NCBI RefSeq assembly: GCF_021261325.1 | Contig: NZ_JAJSBI010000006.1 | Location: 62,001 to 126,000 of the forward strand | Length of the DNA stretch: 64,000 nucleotides | Direction: 5' to 3' | Source of the DNA: Streptomyces guryensis | GTDB lineage: Bacteria > Actinomycetota > Actinomycetes > Streptomycetales > Streptomycetaceae | Shown: piece after piece, positions 41,095 to 50,231 of the stretch | Numbering within the stretch: the stretch's first letter is position 1 | How the letters are laid out: the number at the start of each line of letters is the position of its first letter | The notes under the pieces: model-generated | What the model was told of the DNA's origin: nothing | Database searches by the model: none | What the model saw: the letters and a program-made list of their open reading frames with translations, nothing else | Translations under genes and position numbers: made by a program

Positions 41095-41197
41095 CTCGGC
41101 CGGGCCCGCCAGCCATCGCTCAGTAGGCTTTTGTGCACGCGGAAGCTCCTGGCAGGACGACTTGGACTCGACACCCACCCGTCTACCAGGAGCTTCT

Positions 41198-41605
41198 CTA
41201 CATCTGCGCACCGCCCGCATCATCAACAGCCGTGCTCAGCGGACAGGTTGAAAAACGCTCGGTGATGTCGTGGAGCAGAGCGAAGTGCCGGTTCTCGCTC
41301 CACTGCTGTTCCACGAACTGGATCTCGTGAGCCGTGCCCTCCTTGCTGAGGGTCATCGGTCCGGGTGATTCGTTACGACGCAACGCGAGAATGTAGCGAC
41401 GGCCGTACCGGAAAGCGCGCCACTCGCGAGCGTTCCGTCCAGGCGAGGTTCACGGCGAGCGTGGCCGTCAGAAGCTCCTGCCGGAACGTCACAAAGTCCT
41501 CGCCACTGTGGCACTCGCGCAGGTCCTTGATGAATCCGACCAGCCGCTCACCGTTCTCCCGGCGGAACGGGTGCTCGAAATTCGACCCGAATTCGACTCA
41601 TGACG
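41198..41605 (-). pseudogene. Decayed gene of unknown family
   Basis: The minus strand encodes FEHPFRRENGERLVGFIKDL, RECHSGEDFVTFRQELLTAT, LAVNLAWTERSR in one frame. Past a shift near 41430, the next frame encodes FRYGRRYILALRRNESPGPM and EGTAHEIQFVEQQWSENRHF. Together they look like one soluble protein of more than 130 residues, broken at its start and in the middle. I do not recognise it. Confidence 0.45.
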
Positions 41606-42015
41606 TGGCATTCATGAACACCCCGCGCTGCCACTTCCTGTGATCGCATGGCGTCGAGGGCGATGCCGGACGGCGTCGCCGTCCTTGGTGTGCTTGCTGC
41701 GTGGACCACGTTCCCGACGCTGCCCGCTCCTTCCTGCGGCAGTGACACTCTGAGCGCGCGTGCAGGCACGGACTCTTCCTTTCACCCTTGCCAGGAGTGC
41801 CTCGTACCCGTGCTTCCCCCGCACGGAGTGCCGGGCGCCCTGGCTCTTCGGACATCGACGGCCACCATCGGCACCGGTGCGCCCCATCTGCTGCGATCGC
41901 AGTAGACGCAAGTGTCTGCGAACGGCCAACGACGAGAGACCGCAGAAATGTGAGCGTGGGGGTGGGCCGTGATCGCCGGCCCGACCCCATGGCATTCCCC
42001 TGGAAAGGCCCGTCG
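41606..42015. other. Intergenic region upstream of the MMPL transporter
   Basis: About 400 bp without a convincing gene or clear repeat. It contains the 5' debris of the decayed minus-strand gene and the presumed promoter of the transporter. Confidence 0.4.
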
Positions 42016-44211
42016 ATGTCCCCTCTCGCCCGCTGGTGCCACCGGCACCGGCTCGCCGTCGTCCTGGCCTGGGTGGGCCTGCTGCTCGCCCTCGGCGCCG
42101 GAGTCGGCGCGGCCGGTAACGACTTCGGCAACAGCCCGACCTCGCAGAACACCGACTCGGCCAAGGCGACGGCCCTGCTGCAGCAGGCATCGAACAGCGC
42201 GGCGGGCAAGAGCGGCCGGGTCGTCTGGCAGCTGACGGGCGGCAAGGTCACCGAACCCGTGGCCGAGCGGGCGATGACGGAGGCGCTGGAGCACATCGCC
42301 GACGCGCCGGGGGTCGCCGCGGTGACCAGTCCCTTTGTGCCCGAGGGCAAGGGGCAGGTCAGCAAGGACGGCAGGACGGCCTACGCCACGGTCGCGTTCG
42401 ATCGGAACGTCGCCGACGCCCAGATCGACCACGTGAAGGAACTCGCGACCGCTCCGGAGCCGGGCGACCTGCACATCGCGCTCAACGGGCAGGCGTTCAC
42501 CGTGAACCCGCAGCCGAACGCGGTCGCCGACGCCATGGGCATCGTCCTCGCCTTCATCGTGCTGCTGTTCGTCTTCCGGGCGGTGTGGGTGGCGGCCCTG
42601 CCCATCATCACGGCGGTCGTCGGCGTCGGTACCTCCGCGGTCACGGTGATCCTGCTCAGCCATGTCATCACGCTCTCCGACACCACTCTGACCCTCGGCT
42701 CGCTGATCGGCCTGGGCGTGGGCATCGACTACGCCCTGTTCATCGTCAACCGGCACCGCGCCAACCTGATGGCGGGCATGGGCGTCGCCGAGTCGACCGC
42801 CAAGGCCCTCAACACCTCGGGCCGGGCCGTGGTGTTCGCCGGCCTCACCGTCGTCGTGGCGCTGCTCGGCATGCTCACCCTCAATGTCGGCATCATCAAC
42901 GGGATGGCCATCGGCGCGGCCGTCACCGTCGTCCTGACAGTGCTGGCCGCCATCACCTTGCTGCCGGCGCTGCTCGGGATGATCGGTCCGCGGGTCCTCA
43001 GCCGCAACGAGCGCCGGGAGGCGGCCGGGCAGGCGGGGAAACGGTCGTCCGGCCGGGCCGGTCTGTGGGGCCGGTGGGCCGCTCGGGTCCAGGCCCGGCC
43101 CAAGGCCCTGGGTCTGGTCGCCCTGGCCGTGCTGACGGCGCTCGCCTTCCCCACGCTCGCACTGCGTCTGGGCGCGTCCGACGACGGCAACCTGCCCACG
43201 ACCTCGACGAACCGTCAGGCGTACGACATGATCGCGGACGGTTTCGGACCCGGCTTCAACGGGCCGCTCGTCCTCGCCGTGCAGGCCCCCACCGCCGCCG
43301 ACAGGGTCGCCGAGGCAAAGCTGGCCACCGCTCTCGAGCACGTGGACGGCGTCGCCGGTGCCACGGCCGCGCCCCTGAAGGACGGACAGACGGTCGGCGT
43401 GATCTCCGTCGTCCCGACGACCTCCCCCCAGTCGGAAGCCACCTCCGACCTGATCCACCACCTGCGCGACAACGTCATCCCCGAGGCTGAGCAGGGCACG
43501 ACGATGAAGGTCTACGTGGGCGGCGTCACCGCGAGCAACGACGACTTCGCGTCGGTCTTGATGAGCAAACTCCCGGTGTTCGTGCTCGTGATCGCGGTGC
43601 TCGGCTTCCTGCTGCTGACCGTCGCATTCCGCAGTCTGCTCATCCCCGCTGTCGGCGCGGTCCTCAACATCCTCAGCATCGGGGTGGCCTTCGGAGCGAT
43701 CGTCGTCGTCTTCCAGTACGGCTTCGGCGCGGGGCTCCTCGGGCTGGGCGCCGCTGGACCGATCGAGTCGTTCGTGCCCATCCTGGTCGTCGGCATCATG
43801 TTCGGCCTGTCCATGGACTACCAGGTCTTCCTGGTCAGCCGGATGCGCGAGGAATGGACGCACACCGGGGACAGCCGGCGCGCGGTCCGGGTCGGGCAGG
43901 CCGAGACCGGCAAGGTGATCGCCGTGGCCGCCACCATCATGGTCTGCGTCTTCGGTTCCTTCGTCTTCGGCGGCATGCGGGTGATCTCCGAGTTCGGGGT
44001 CAGCCTCGCGGTGGCTGTCGCCGTGGACGCCCTGCTGATCCGCATGGTCGTCGTCCCCGCGCTCATGCACCTGTGCGGACGGGCCAACTGGTGGCTGCCC
44101 CGCCGACTGGACAAGGCACTGCCCCGCGTGTCCGTGGAAGGCCCGGCGGATGAGCCGGCACTGCCACGGCAGCAGCCGGTGCGGGAGCCACAGAGCGCTG
44201 AAGTGATCTGA
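42016..44211 (+). CDS. MMPL-family (RND) membrane transporter
   Basis: 731 residues. TM1 (about 12-30) is followed by an outside domain, then five TM helices (about 170-350), a second outside domain and a second five-TM bundle (about 520-700). This is the duplicated MMPL arrangement. Motifs are LIGLGVGIDYALFIVNRHR and VVGIMFGLSMDYQVFLVSRM, the D-Y pairs of the proton relay. It exports lipids or drugs using the proton gradient. ATG 42016 follows GAAAGG; ATG 41989 is an alternative. A stem-loop follows the gene. The two-component pair directly downstream probably controls it (inference). Confidence 0.92.
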   Translation: MSPLARWCHRHRLAVVLAWVGLLLALGAGVGAAGNDFGNSPTSQNTDSAKATALLQQASNSAAGKSGRVVWQLTGGKVTEPVAERAMTEALEHIADAPGVAAVTSPFVPEGKGQVSKDGRTAYATVAFDRNVADAQIDHVKELATAPEPGDLHIALNGQAFTVNPQPNAVADAMGIVLAFIVLLFVFRAVWVAALPIITAVVGVGTSAVTVILLSHVITLSDTTLTLGSLIGLGVGIDYALFIVNRHRANLMAGMGVAESTAKALNTSGRAVVFAGLTVVVALLGMLTLNVGIINGMAIGAAVTVVLTVLAAITLLPALLGMIGPRVLSRNERREAAGQAGKRSSGRAGLWGRWAARVQARPKALGLVALAVLTALAFPTLALRLGASDDGNLPTTSTNRQAYDMIADGFGPGFNGPLVLAVQAPTAADRVAEAKLATALEHVDGVAGATAAPLKDGQTVGVISVVPTTSPQSEATSDLIHHLRDNVIPEAEQGTTMKVYVGGVTASNDDFASVLMSKLPVFVLVIAVLGFLLLTVAFRSLLIPAVGAVLNILSIGVAFGAIVVVFQYGFGAGLLGLGAAGPIESFVPILVVGIMFGLSMDYQVFLVSRMREEWTHTGDSRRAVRVGQAETGKVIAVAATIMVCVFGSFVFGGMRVISEFGVSLAVAVAVDALLIRMVVVPALMHLCGRANWWLPRRLDKALPRVSVEGPADEPALPRQQPVREPQSAEVI

Positions 44212-44239
44212 CGCGACATCACCATGTGACACCGTCCCC

Positions 44240-44283
44240 AGCGCGGGCCGGCCGGTCGTACCGGTCTACCGCCGGCCCGCGCT
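44240..44283. terminator. Stem-loop between the MMPL and sensor kinase genes
   Basis: Perfect 13-bp arms (AGCGCGGGCCGGC and its complement) around an 18-base loop, 29 bp after the MMPL stop and 15 bp before the kinase ATG. It separates the two transcripts. Confidence 0.7.
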
Positions 44284-44298
44284 GCTTAGAGTGAGAGA

Positions 44299-45480
44299 AT
44301 GGATGTGAGGATGGTGTGGCGGCAGTGGCTTGCCCGTCATGACCGGGTCAGAGACGCGCTCCCGGCGGTGCCACTGATCGTGATCTCCATGGCGGCGACC
44401 GCCGTCGGCAAGTCCGCATGGCACGAGCCCCGTTGGGGCGAGGTGGTGTGGACGGCTCTGTCCTGCGTCCCCCTGGCCGTCCGAAGCCGCTGGCCGCTGC
44501 AGATCGCCCTTTTCACGCTGGCGGGCGACCTCACGCTGATGGCCGTCGCCTCGCACATGTCCCCGGCCCCGGCCGCGAGTCTGGTCGCCCTGTACACGCT
44601 CGCCCTGCTCGGCGACCGGCGCACCGCGTGGGCCGTCGGCCTCGCCGCCGCCGTGGCGATCACGGGCGTCTACGCCGCGACCCACTCGGATTCCGTGGTG
44701 GCAGGGGCCAGCCTGCTGCGGTTCGACTTCGCGGTCGCCGCCACCGCGCTGGGCCGCACCGTCCGCAGCCGCCGCGAGCACCTCGCGGAAGCCAGGGCAC
44801 GCGCGGAACGAGCCGAGCGCATGCAGGAGGAGGAGGCCCGGCGCAGGGTCACCGCGGAACGTGTCCGCATCGCACGCGACCTGCACGACGTCGTCGCCCA
44901 CCACCTCACCCTGGTCAACGCCCAGGCGGGGGTGGCGCACCATCTCATGCGCGCCAACCCCGACCAGGCGTACGAGGCGTTGGCCCACATCAAGGAGAAC
45001 AGCCGCGCGGCACTGGACGAACTGCGGGCCACCGTCGGCCTGCTGCGGCAGCCCGACGACGGACCCGGCACACGGGCCCCCATTCCTCGCCTGGCCGATC
45101 TCGACAACCTCGCCGAAGGCTTCCGTGCGAGCGGGCTTTCCGTGCGGGTGGCCCGCAGTGGAACTCCCTCACCGGTGGCGCCCTCCACCGAGCTCACGGC
45201 CTACCGCATCGTCCAGGAAGCCCTCACCAACACCCACAAGCACGCGTCCACGACCCGGGCGGCCGTGGTCCTGGACTACGGTGCGCATTCGCTCCGGGTC
45301 ACCGTGACGGACGACGGACGCCCCGACGCGCCCAAGGGCGCGGGCACCGGCCACGGCCTGATAGGCATGCACGAGCGGGCGAGCGCCATCGGCGGGACTC
45401 TCACCGCCGGCCCTCGGCCGGAAGGCGGCTTCCAGGTCGTCGCCGAACTGCCGCTCTCGCTCGCCCCCGCAGCCGCCTGA
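44299..45480 (+). CDS. NarL-type sensor histidine kinase (HisKA_3)
   Basis: 393 residues. Four or five N-terminal TM helices (about 20-150, including GVYAATHSDSVVAGASLLRF) act as the membrane sensor. The HisKA_3 dimerisation domain has ERVRIARDLHDVVAHHLTLV (phospho-His in DLHD). HATPase_c follows with AYRIVQEALTNTHKHASTTR, VTDDGRP and GHGLIGMHERA. A TTAGAGT box lies only 8-14 bases before the ATG, so translation is probably leaderless. Its partner regulator starts 23 bp after the stop. The linked MMPL exporter is a likely target. Confidence 0.92.
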   Translation: MDVRMVWRQWLARHDRVRDALPAVPLIVISMAATAVGKSAWHEPRWGEVVWTALSCVPLAVRSRWPLQIALFTLAGDLTLMAVASHMSPAPAASLVALYTLALLGDRRTAWAVGLAAAVAITGVYAATHSDSVVAGASLLRFDFAVAATALGRTVRSRREHLAEARARAERAERMQEEEARRRVTAERVRIARDLHDVVAHHLTLVNAQAGVAHHLMRANPDQAYEALAHIKENSRAALDELRATVGLLRQPDDGPGTRAPIPRLADLDNLAEGFRASGLSVRVARSGTPSPVAPSTELTAYRIVQEALTNTHKHASTTRAAVVLDYGAHSLRVTVTDDGRPDAPKGAGTGHGLIGMHERASAIGGTLTAGPRPEGGFQVVAELPLSLAPAAA

Positions 45481-45503
45481 CACACCCTGAGGGAAGGCCA
45501 CCC

Positions 45504-46181
45504 ATGACCGTTCGCGTCGTACTCGCCGACGACCAGGCCCTGCTCCGGGGCACTTTCCGGCTGCTCATCGACGCGCAGCCGGACATGGAGGTCGTCGCGG
45601 AGGCCTCCAACGGGCGGGAGGCGGCACAACTGGCCAGATCCGAGCGCGCCGACGTCGTGGTGATGGACATCCGGATGCCCGAGGTCGACGGCATCGAGGC
45701 CACCCGGCTGATCGGTCAGGACGAGGACATGGCGGGAGTCAAGGTCCTCGTCCTGACCACCTTCGAGGAGGACGAGTTGGTCATCGAGGCGCTGCGCGCC
45801 GGAGCGAGCGGCTTTCTCGGCAAGGGCGTCGAACCGGCCCAACTGCTCGACGCCGTACGCCTCGTCGCCGCGGACGAGGCGCTCCTGTCGCCCGCGGCCA
45901 CCAAGGGCCTCATCGCCCGCGTCCTCGCACAGCCCTCCTCCAGCGACCTCGTCGACCCCCGCCGGCTGGCCACGCTGACTCCCAGGGAGCGCGAGGTGAT
46001 GAGCCTGGTGGCTACCGGCCTGTCCAACGACGAGATCGCTGAGCGCCTCTTCGTCACCCCGGTCACCGTCAAGACCCACGCCAACCGGGCCATGGCCAAG
46101 CTGGGCGCCCGCGACCGCGCCCAGCTCGTCGTCATCGCCTACGAGACCGGTCTGGTGCGGGCCGGAGAGCGACAGGACTGA
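45504..46181 (+). CDS. NarL/LuxR-type response regulator
   Basis: 225 residues. The receiver domain (1-120) has VVLADDQALLRGTFRLLIDA, the phospho-Asp in VVVMDIRMPEVDG, and the Thr/Lys in VLTTFEEDELVIEALRAGAS and GKGVEP. The LuxR HTH (about 155-215) reads LTPREREVMSLVATGLSNDE, IAERLFVTPVTVKTHANRAM. GGGAAGG lies upstream of ATG 45504. It forms the cognate pair with the kinase just before it. A short stem-loop follows the stop. Confidence 0.94.
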   Translation: MTVRVVLADDQALLRGTFRLLIDAQPDMEVVAEASNGREAAQLARSERADVVVMDIRMPEVDGIEATRLIGQDEDMAGVKVLVLTTFEEDELVIEALRAGASGFLGKGVEPAQLLDAVRLVAADEALLSPAATKGLIARVLAQPSSSDLVDPRRLATLTPREREVMSLVATGLSNDEIAERLFVTPVTVKTHANRAMAKLGARDRAQLVVIAYETGLVRAGERQD

Positions 46182-46195
46182 GTCGTCCCGCCCAA

Positions 46196-46213
46196 GCCCA
46201 GGCTCGCCTGGGC
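46196..46213. terminator. Stem-loop after the response regulator
   Basis: GCCCAGG-CTCG-CCTGGGC, perfect seven-base arms with a four-base loop, 14 bp after the stop at 46181. Confidence 0.7.
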
Positions 46214-46675
46214 AGCGGAAACGGCCGGGGTTTGCGGCAACGTGGTCAGCCTTGGCGGTCAGTTCGACTGCCTGATGCAGCGGATCGGGAAGGTTCGGGT
46301 CTCGTTGAGGGAGAGGCGAGGGCTGGGAGTCGCTGAAGGCGTCAGCCACCTCCCGAGCCGTCCGCGGATGTGGCTGCTTCATTCCCGTGGTGGCGATTCC
46401 CTTGACGAGGCAGCACTTGCCGACGAGAACGTCTCGCCGCGCGGCGAGGGGGTTGCACAACTCGGCTGCTCTCCGGCCCGCGATGGTTACCTGCGGTCCG
46501 TGCGGGGGCCCGCCCCGGCTCGTCGGACTCTCGGGCGGGCTGCGGCGGCTCTTACAGGGCCGCGGGAACATGCCCACGCGGCCGTGTCCCGGCCGGTCAA
46601 GCCGGGCCACGGGGGCGCCCGTTCGGCGAACGTCCGCTGTCTGAGAGCGCGGTGCACCGGCCCCGTTCTACCGGG

Positions 46676-46795
46676 TCACGGGGCCTGGGGCTGGGGTCCT
46701 CGCTGGCCCGTCGATTCACGCAGCACGAGACGGTGGTTGAGGTCGAGGTGGAATTCTCGCTCCGCCTCCTGGCGGATGCGGGCGAGTTCCCGTCT
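46676..46795 (-). pseudogene. C-terminal gene fragment (possibly a regulator tail)
   Basis: The reverse strand reads ELARIRQEAEREFHLDLNHR, LVLRESTGQRGPQPQAP and a stop. The LVLREST-G ending recalls LacI-family tails, but the fragment is too short to be sure. It ends abruptly at 46796, where a different plus-strand fragment begins. Confidence 0.35.
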
Positions 46796-46796
46796 G

Positions 46797-46865
46797 AACG
46801 GCTACCGGCTCGACGTCTACGGCAACTCCACCACCGACGGAGGGATCGTCGACGCCTGGCCCGCC
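46797..46865 (+). pseudogene. Ricin-type lectin fragment
   Basis: The plus strand reads NGYRLDVYGNSTTDGGIVDA-WPA. This matches the first strand of a ricin B / CBM13 trefoil repeat (G-x-C/R-L-D-V-x-G-N-S-T-x-D-G) found at the ends of Streptomyces glycoside hydrolases. Only about 23 residues are left. Confidence 0.45.
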
Positions 46866-46871
46866 CGAAGC

Positions 46872-46890
46872 ACACCATTCCTGTATACAG
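46872..46890. repeat. Second copy of the GntR promoter motif
   Basis: ACACCATTCCTGTATACAG here matches ACACCAT-CCTGTATACA at 47708-47724, differing by one inserted base. The core CTGTATACAG is a perfect 10-bp palindrome of FadR/GntR type. It lies 70 bp past the stop of the GntR gene, next to gene debris, so it may be a promoter fragment of a lost target gene. Confidence 0.45.
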
Positions 46891-46959
46891 CATGTGGTGA
46901 GGAATCCACAGCAGGGGAACACGGAAGCGCCCGCTCGCCTGCAGCACTCGCGGCGTGAA

Positions 46960-47688
46960 TCAGCCCGTGAGGTCCACCTGGACGTCCCGCCCGAGCGTCA
47001 GGTCCTGGCTGGTCAGGCTGTCGATGAGCGCCTGGCGCGTCTGCGCCAGGTGGTGTCGGCCAGCCGCCTCCGCCGCCTGGGCGTCCCCCCGCGTGATCGC
47101 CTTCAGCATCGCGCGGTGCTCATCGAGGGAGGTGAGCATGCGACGCGGCCGGCTGTGGGAGAGGTGCCGCAGCCGTACGGTCTGGCTGCGCAGGTCGCGG
47201 ATCGTGCGGGCGAGATAGGGGTTCCGGCACGCGGCGATGACCGCCTGGTCGAAGCCCTCGGTCACCTCGTAGAACTTCGTGTACGACCGGACCTGCGCGG
47301 CGGCGTCCAGCGCGCGGAAGGACTCGTCGAACTCCTCCAGCCGCTTGAGCAGGTCATGGAACGGCACGAGTACGCGCTCGTCGGCCGCACCCGCTGTCGC
47401 GACCGACGCGGCCGCCTGCGGCTCCAACAGCATCCGGAACTCGAAGAGAGCGTGCACCCCGCCGAGCGAGATAGGGGCCACCCGGGCCACCTCACCCGGC
47501 ACGAAGTCAACGAGCCCGTCCCTGGCGAGCCGACGGATGGCCTCCCGTACCGGCGTGCGCGAGGCGCCGAGCTCCTCCCCCAGCTGGACCTCGCTCAGCT
47601 TGGCCCCCGGCCGCAGCCGCAGCGACTCGATGTCCTCCTTCAGCCGCTCGTAGACCGCTTCGCTCTTGCCCGTCGCCCGACCCTGCAT
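46960..47688 (-). CDS. GntR/FadR-family regulator (FCD domain)
   Basis: 242 residues. The N-terminal winged helix (about 10-75) is AVYERLKEDIESLRLRPGAK, SEVQLGEELGASRTPVREAI, RRLARDGLVDF. The C-terminal FCD helical domain (about 85-235) has LFEFRMLLEPQAAA, FHDLLKRLEEFDESF and DEHRAMLKAITRGD with DxxxH/H metal- or acid-binding positions. Regulators of this type respond to organic acids or sugar acids. It is divergent from dhaKLM with 453 bp between, so dihydroxyacetone use is a possible target. CCTGTATACA, a FadR-type half palindrome, is 27 bp upstream. Confidence 0.9.
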   Translation of the reverse strand: MQGRATGKSEAVYERLKEDIESLRLRPGAKLSEVQLGEELGASRTPVREAIRRLARDGLVDFVPGEVARVAPISLGGVHALFEFRMLLEPQAAASVATAGAADERVLVPFHDLLKRLEEFDESFRALDAAAQVRSYTKFYEVTEGFDQAVIAACRNPYLARTIRDLRSQTVRLRHLSHSRPRRMLTSLDEHRAMLKAITRGDAQAAEAAGRHHLAQTRQALIDSLTSQDLTLGRDVQVDLTG

Positions 47689-47707
47689 CTCCCCGCCGCC
47701 TCCTCGT

Positions 47708-47724
47708 ACACCATCCTGTATACA
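47708..47724. promoter_or_regulatory. GntR-type operator at the gntR promoter
   Basis: ACACCATCCTGTATACA contains TGTATACA, the FadR-like palindrome core, 27-36 bp before the gntR start. Autoregulation is inferred from position and from the second copy at 46872-46890. Confidence 0.5.
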
Positions 47725-48141
47725 CCCTGGCGGCCCCGACTCGGCTCCTCGGCACGGCGATCGCGGCTGGCTGCACAAACGCCCCGGCGGCCTCGGCGAT
47801 CGCCGTAGCGCAGGCTGTCGATCACAGGTTCCGGCCCGCCCTCGCGTTCCGTACGCCACTGAAGCCGGTGAGCTCTCTCGATGCGCCCAGCAGACAGGCC
47901 CTACGGCGTACACGTGACCTTCACCGCCGCAAGGTCGATACTGCCGACAGCAGTGCTCCAGCCGCGACACGACCGACACGCCGCCGCCACCTGACAACCC
48001 ATCACCGAAGTCAGCATTGAGTCAGCATCAGTAACGTCGGCACCCGCCACCGACCGCCAGGATCGCCAACCAGTCAAACCCGCACTGACCTGCCAAAACA
48101 AAGGTCATGGGCTCATCTGTCAGTCTCACAAGGAGGTACCC
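47725..48141. other. Intergenic region upstream of dhaK
   Basis: About 417 bp without a gene. It holds the block GATACTGCCGACAG (47937-47950), which recurs at 35251. It also holds a direct repeat AGTCAGCAT (about 48010-48030) and the strong AAGGAGG ribosome site of dhaK. No CTGTATACAG core is present close to dhaK. Confidence 0.5.
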
Positions 48142-49134
48142 ATGAAGATGTTGATCAATGTGCCGGAGAGTGTGGTCGCGGACGCCCTGAGGGGCATGGC
48201 TGCCGCCCACCCCGAGCTGACCGTCGACGTGGAGAACCGGGTGATCGTGCGGCGGGACGCGCCGGTCGCCGGAAAGGTCGCCCTGATCTCCGGGGGCGGC
48301 TCGGGGCACGAGCCGCTGCACGGCGGGTTCGTGGGTCCCGGCATGCTGTCGGCGGCCTGCCCGGGCGAGGTGTTCACCTCGCCGGTTCCCGATCAGATGG
48401 CGCGCGCCGCGGCGGCCGTGGACAGCGGGGCGGGTGTGCTGTTCATCGTGAAGAACTACACCGGCGACGTGCTGAACTTCGACATGGCGGCCGAGCTCGC
48501 CGAGGACGAGGGCATCCGGGTTGCCAAGGTGCTGGTCAACGATGACGTGGCGGTCACCGACAGCCTCTACACGGCCGGGCGGCGCGGAGTCGGCGGCACG
48601 CTGTTCGTGGAGAAGATCGCAGGCGCGGCGGCGGACGAGGGGCAGCCGCTGGAGCGGGTGGAGGCGATCGGCCGGCAGGTCAACGAGAACTCCCGCAGCT
48701 TCGGCGTCGCGCTCAGCGCCTGCACCACGCCCGCCAAGGGCAGCCCCACCTTCGATCTGCCGTCCGGTGAGCTGGAGTTGGGCATCGGCATCCACGGCGA
48801 GCCCGGCCGGCAGCGGCGGGCGATGATGACCTCGGGTGAGATCGCAGAGTTCGCCGTCCACGCGATCCTGGAGGACATGCCGCCGCGCAACCCGGTCCTC
48901 GTCCTGGTCAACGGCATGGGTGCGACGCCGTTGCTGGAGCTGTACGGGTTCAACGCCGAGGTGCAGCGGGTGCTCACCGAGCGCGGTGTCACGGTCGCCC
49001 GAACGCTGGTGGGCAACTACGTCACCTCGCTCGACATGGCCGGTGCGTCGGTCACCCTGTGCCAGATCGACGAGGAACTGCTGCGGCTGTGGGACGCGCC
49101 GGTGAAGACACCGGGGCTGCGCTGGGGTATGTAG
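48142..49134 (+). CDS. dhaK: Dihydroxyacetone kinase subunit DhaK
   Basis: 330 residues, full length. It contains the substrate-binding segment LISGGGSGHEPLHGGFVGPG (the His forms a hemiaminal with dihydroxyacetone) and the second site VLVNDDVAVTDSLYTAGRRG. Also present are LFVEKIAGAAADEG and LNFDMAAELAEDEGIRVAKV. Together with DhaL and DhaM it phosphorylates dihydroxyacetone using PEP rather than ATP. AAGGAGG precedes ATG 48142. It is the first gene of the dhaKLM operon, 46 bp ahead of dhaL. Confidence 0.96.
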   Translation: MKMLINVPESVVADALRGMAAAHPELTVDVENRVIVRRDAPVAGKVALISGGGSGHEPLHGGFVGPGMLSAACPGEVFTSPVPDQMARAAAAVDSGAGVLFIVKNYTGDVLNFDMAAELAEDEGIRVAKVLVNDDVAVTDSLYTAGRRGVGGTLFVEKIAGAAADEGQPLERVEAIGRQVNENSRSFGVALSACTTPAKGSPTFDLPSGELELGIGIHGEPGRQRRAMMTSGEIAEFAVHAILEDMPPRNPVLVLVNGMGATPLLELYGFNAEVQRVLTERGVTVARTLVGNYVTSLDMAGASVTLCQIDEELLRLWDAPVKTPGLRWGM

Positions 49135-49180
49135 ACCGGCGGGCCGAGGTGTCAACGTACCTACCACGCAAGGAGATCCA

Positions 49181-49783
49181 GTGCTCGACGCCGACTTCTT
49201 CCGCCGTTGGATGGCGGCGACCTCCGCGTCCGTGGACCGCGAGGCGGAACGGCTCACCGCCCTCGACTCGCCCATCGGGGACGCCGACCACGGCAGCAAT
49301 CTGCAGCGCGGGTTCCGGGCCGTGACCGCGACGCTGGAGAAGGAGGCGCCGGACACGCCCGGTGCGGTGCTGACGCTGGCCGGGCGGCAGCTGATCTCGA
49401 CGGTCGGGGGTGCTTCGGGGCCCCTGTACGGCACGCTGCTGCGCCGTACGGGCAAGGCGCTGGGGGACGCCGGTGAGGTCAGCGAGGCACAGTTCGCCGA
49501 GGCGCTGCGGGCCGGGGTGGACGCGGTCATGACACTGGGCGGCGCCGCGCCGGGCGACAAGACCATGATCGACGCGCTGGTGCCTGCCGTGGACGCGCTC
49601 GACGAGGGCGGTTTCGCCGCGGCCCGCACCGCAGCCGAAGAGGGCGCCCTCGCGACGACACCGTTGCAGGCCCGCAAGGGGCGGGCCAGCTATCTCGGGG
49701 AGCGCAGCATCGGCCACCAGGATCCCGGTGCCACCTCGTCGGCGCTGCTCGTGGCGGCTCTCGCGGAGGCCGCCGGTGAGTGA
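49181..49783 (+). CDS. dhaL: Dihydroxyacetone kinase subunit DhaL
   Basis: 200 residues. The ADP/Mg-binding motif LTALDSPIGDADHGSNLQRG carries the three metal-binding Asp residues. Later motifs are LISTVGGASGPLYGTLLRRT, GGAAPGDKTMIDALVPAVDA and the end SYLGERSIGHQDPGATSSAL. DhaL keeps a bound ADP that is rephosphorylated by DhaM and passes the phosphate to dihydroxyacetone on DhaK. GTG 49181 follows AAGGAG. The stop overlaps the dhaM start by 8 bp. Confidence 0.96.
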   Translation: MLDADFFRRWMAATSASVDREAERLTALDSPIGDADHGSNLQRGFRAVTATLEKEAPDTPGAVLTLAGRQLISTVGGASGPLYGTLLRRTGKALGDAGEVSEAQFAEALRAGVDAVMTLGGAAPGDKTMIDALVPAVDALDEGGFAAARTAAEEGALATTPLQARKGRASYLGERSIGHQDPGATSSALLVAALAEAAGE

Positions 49784-50186
49784 CGGGAAGCAGGTCGGGA
49801 TCGTGCTGGTCTCCCACAGCGCCGAAGTGGCCTCCTCGGTGGCCGAGTTGGCGAGGGGGCTGGCGGGCGGCGGGGTGTCGGTGCCCATCGCCCCGGCGGG
49901 CGGCACCGAGGGCGGCGAGCTCGGCACGAGTTCGGAGCTGATCGCGGCCGCGGCCGCGTCCGTGGACCGGGGCGCCGGGGTGGCCGTGCTCACCGACCTC
50001 GGCAGTGCCGTGCTCACGGTGAAGGCGCTGCTGGCCGAGGGCGACGAACTCCCCTACAACACACGGCTGGTGGACGCCCCGTTCGTGGAGGGAGCGGTGG
50101 CGGCGGTGGTCACGGCGGCGACGGGCGCCGACCTCGCGGCGGTGGAGGCGGCGGCCGCGGAGGCGTACACCTACCGGAAGGTCTGA
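49776..50186 (+). CDS. dhaM: PTS-type phosphoryl donor DhaM (EIIA-Man domain)
   Basis: 136 residues, EIIA-mannose-like domain only. The phospho-His is in GIVLVSHSAEVASSVAELAR, followed by IAPAGGTEGGELGTSSELIA and VAVLTDLGSAVLTVKALLAE. It receives phosphate from HPr and rephosphorylates the ADP on DhaL. The E. coli version carries HPr and EI-like domains as well; this short form is usual in Gram-positives. GTG 49776 is chosen because it overlaps dhaL and the conserved domain starts at once. Confidence 0.93.
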   Translation: MSDGKQVGIVLVSHSAEVASSVAELARGLAGGGVSVPIAPAGGTEGGELGTSSELIAAAAASVDRGAGVAVLTDLGSAVLTVKALLAEGDELPYNTRLVDAPFVEGAVAAVVTAATGADLAAVEAAAAEAYTYRKV

Positions 50187-50231
50187 AGGCACCTCAGGGT
50201 CCGGGGAAGACCCTTACCCGAGTCCCTCCGC

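Larger units (their letters stand above)
46214..46959. other. 746-bp region of gene fragments
   Basis: No intact gene. It contains a minus-strand C-terminal tail (46676-46795) next to a plus-strand ricin-like piece (46797-46865), and a copy of the GntR promoter motif at 46872-46890. The rest (46214-46670) shows nothing recognisable. Confidence 0.5.

Noticed and set aside
44299..46181. NarL-type pair as OsdK/OsdR
   Set aside because: The kinase is a multi-TM membrane protein without GAF domains and the pair sits beside an MMPL exporter.
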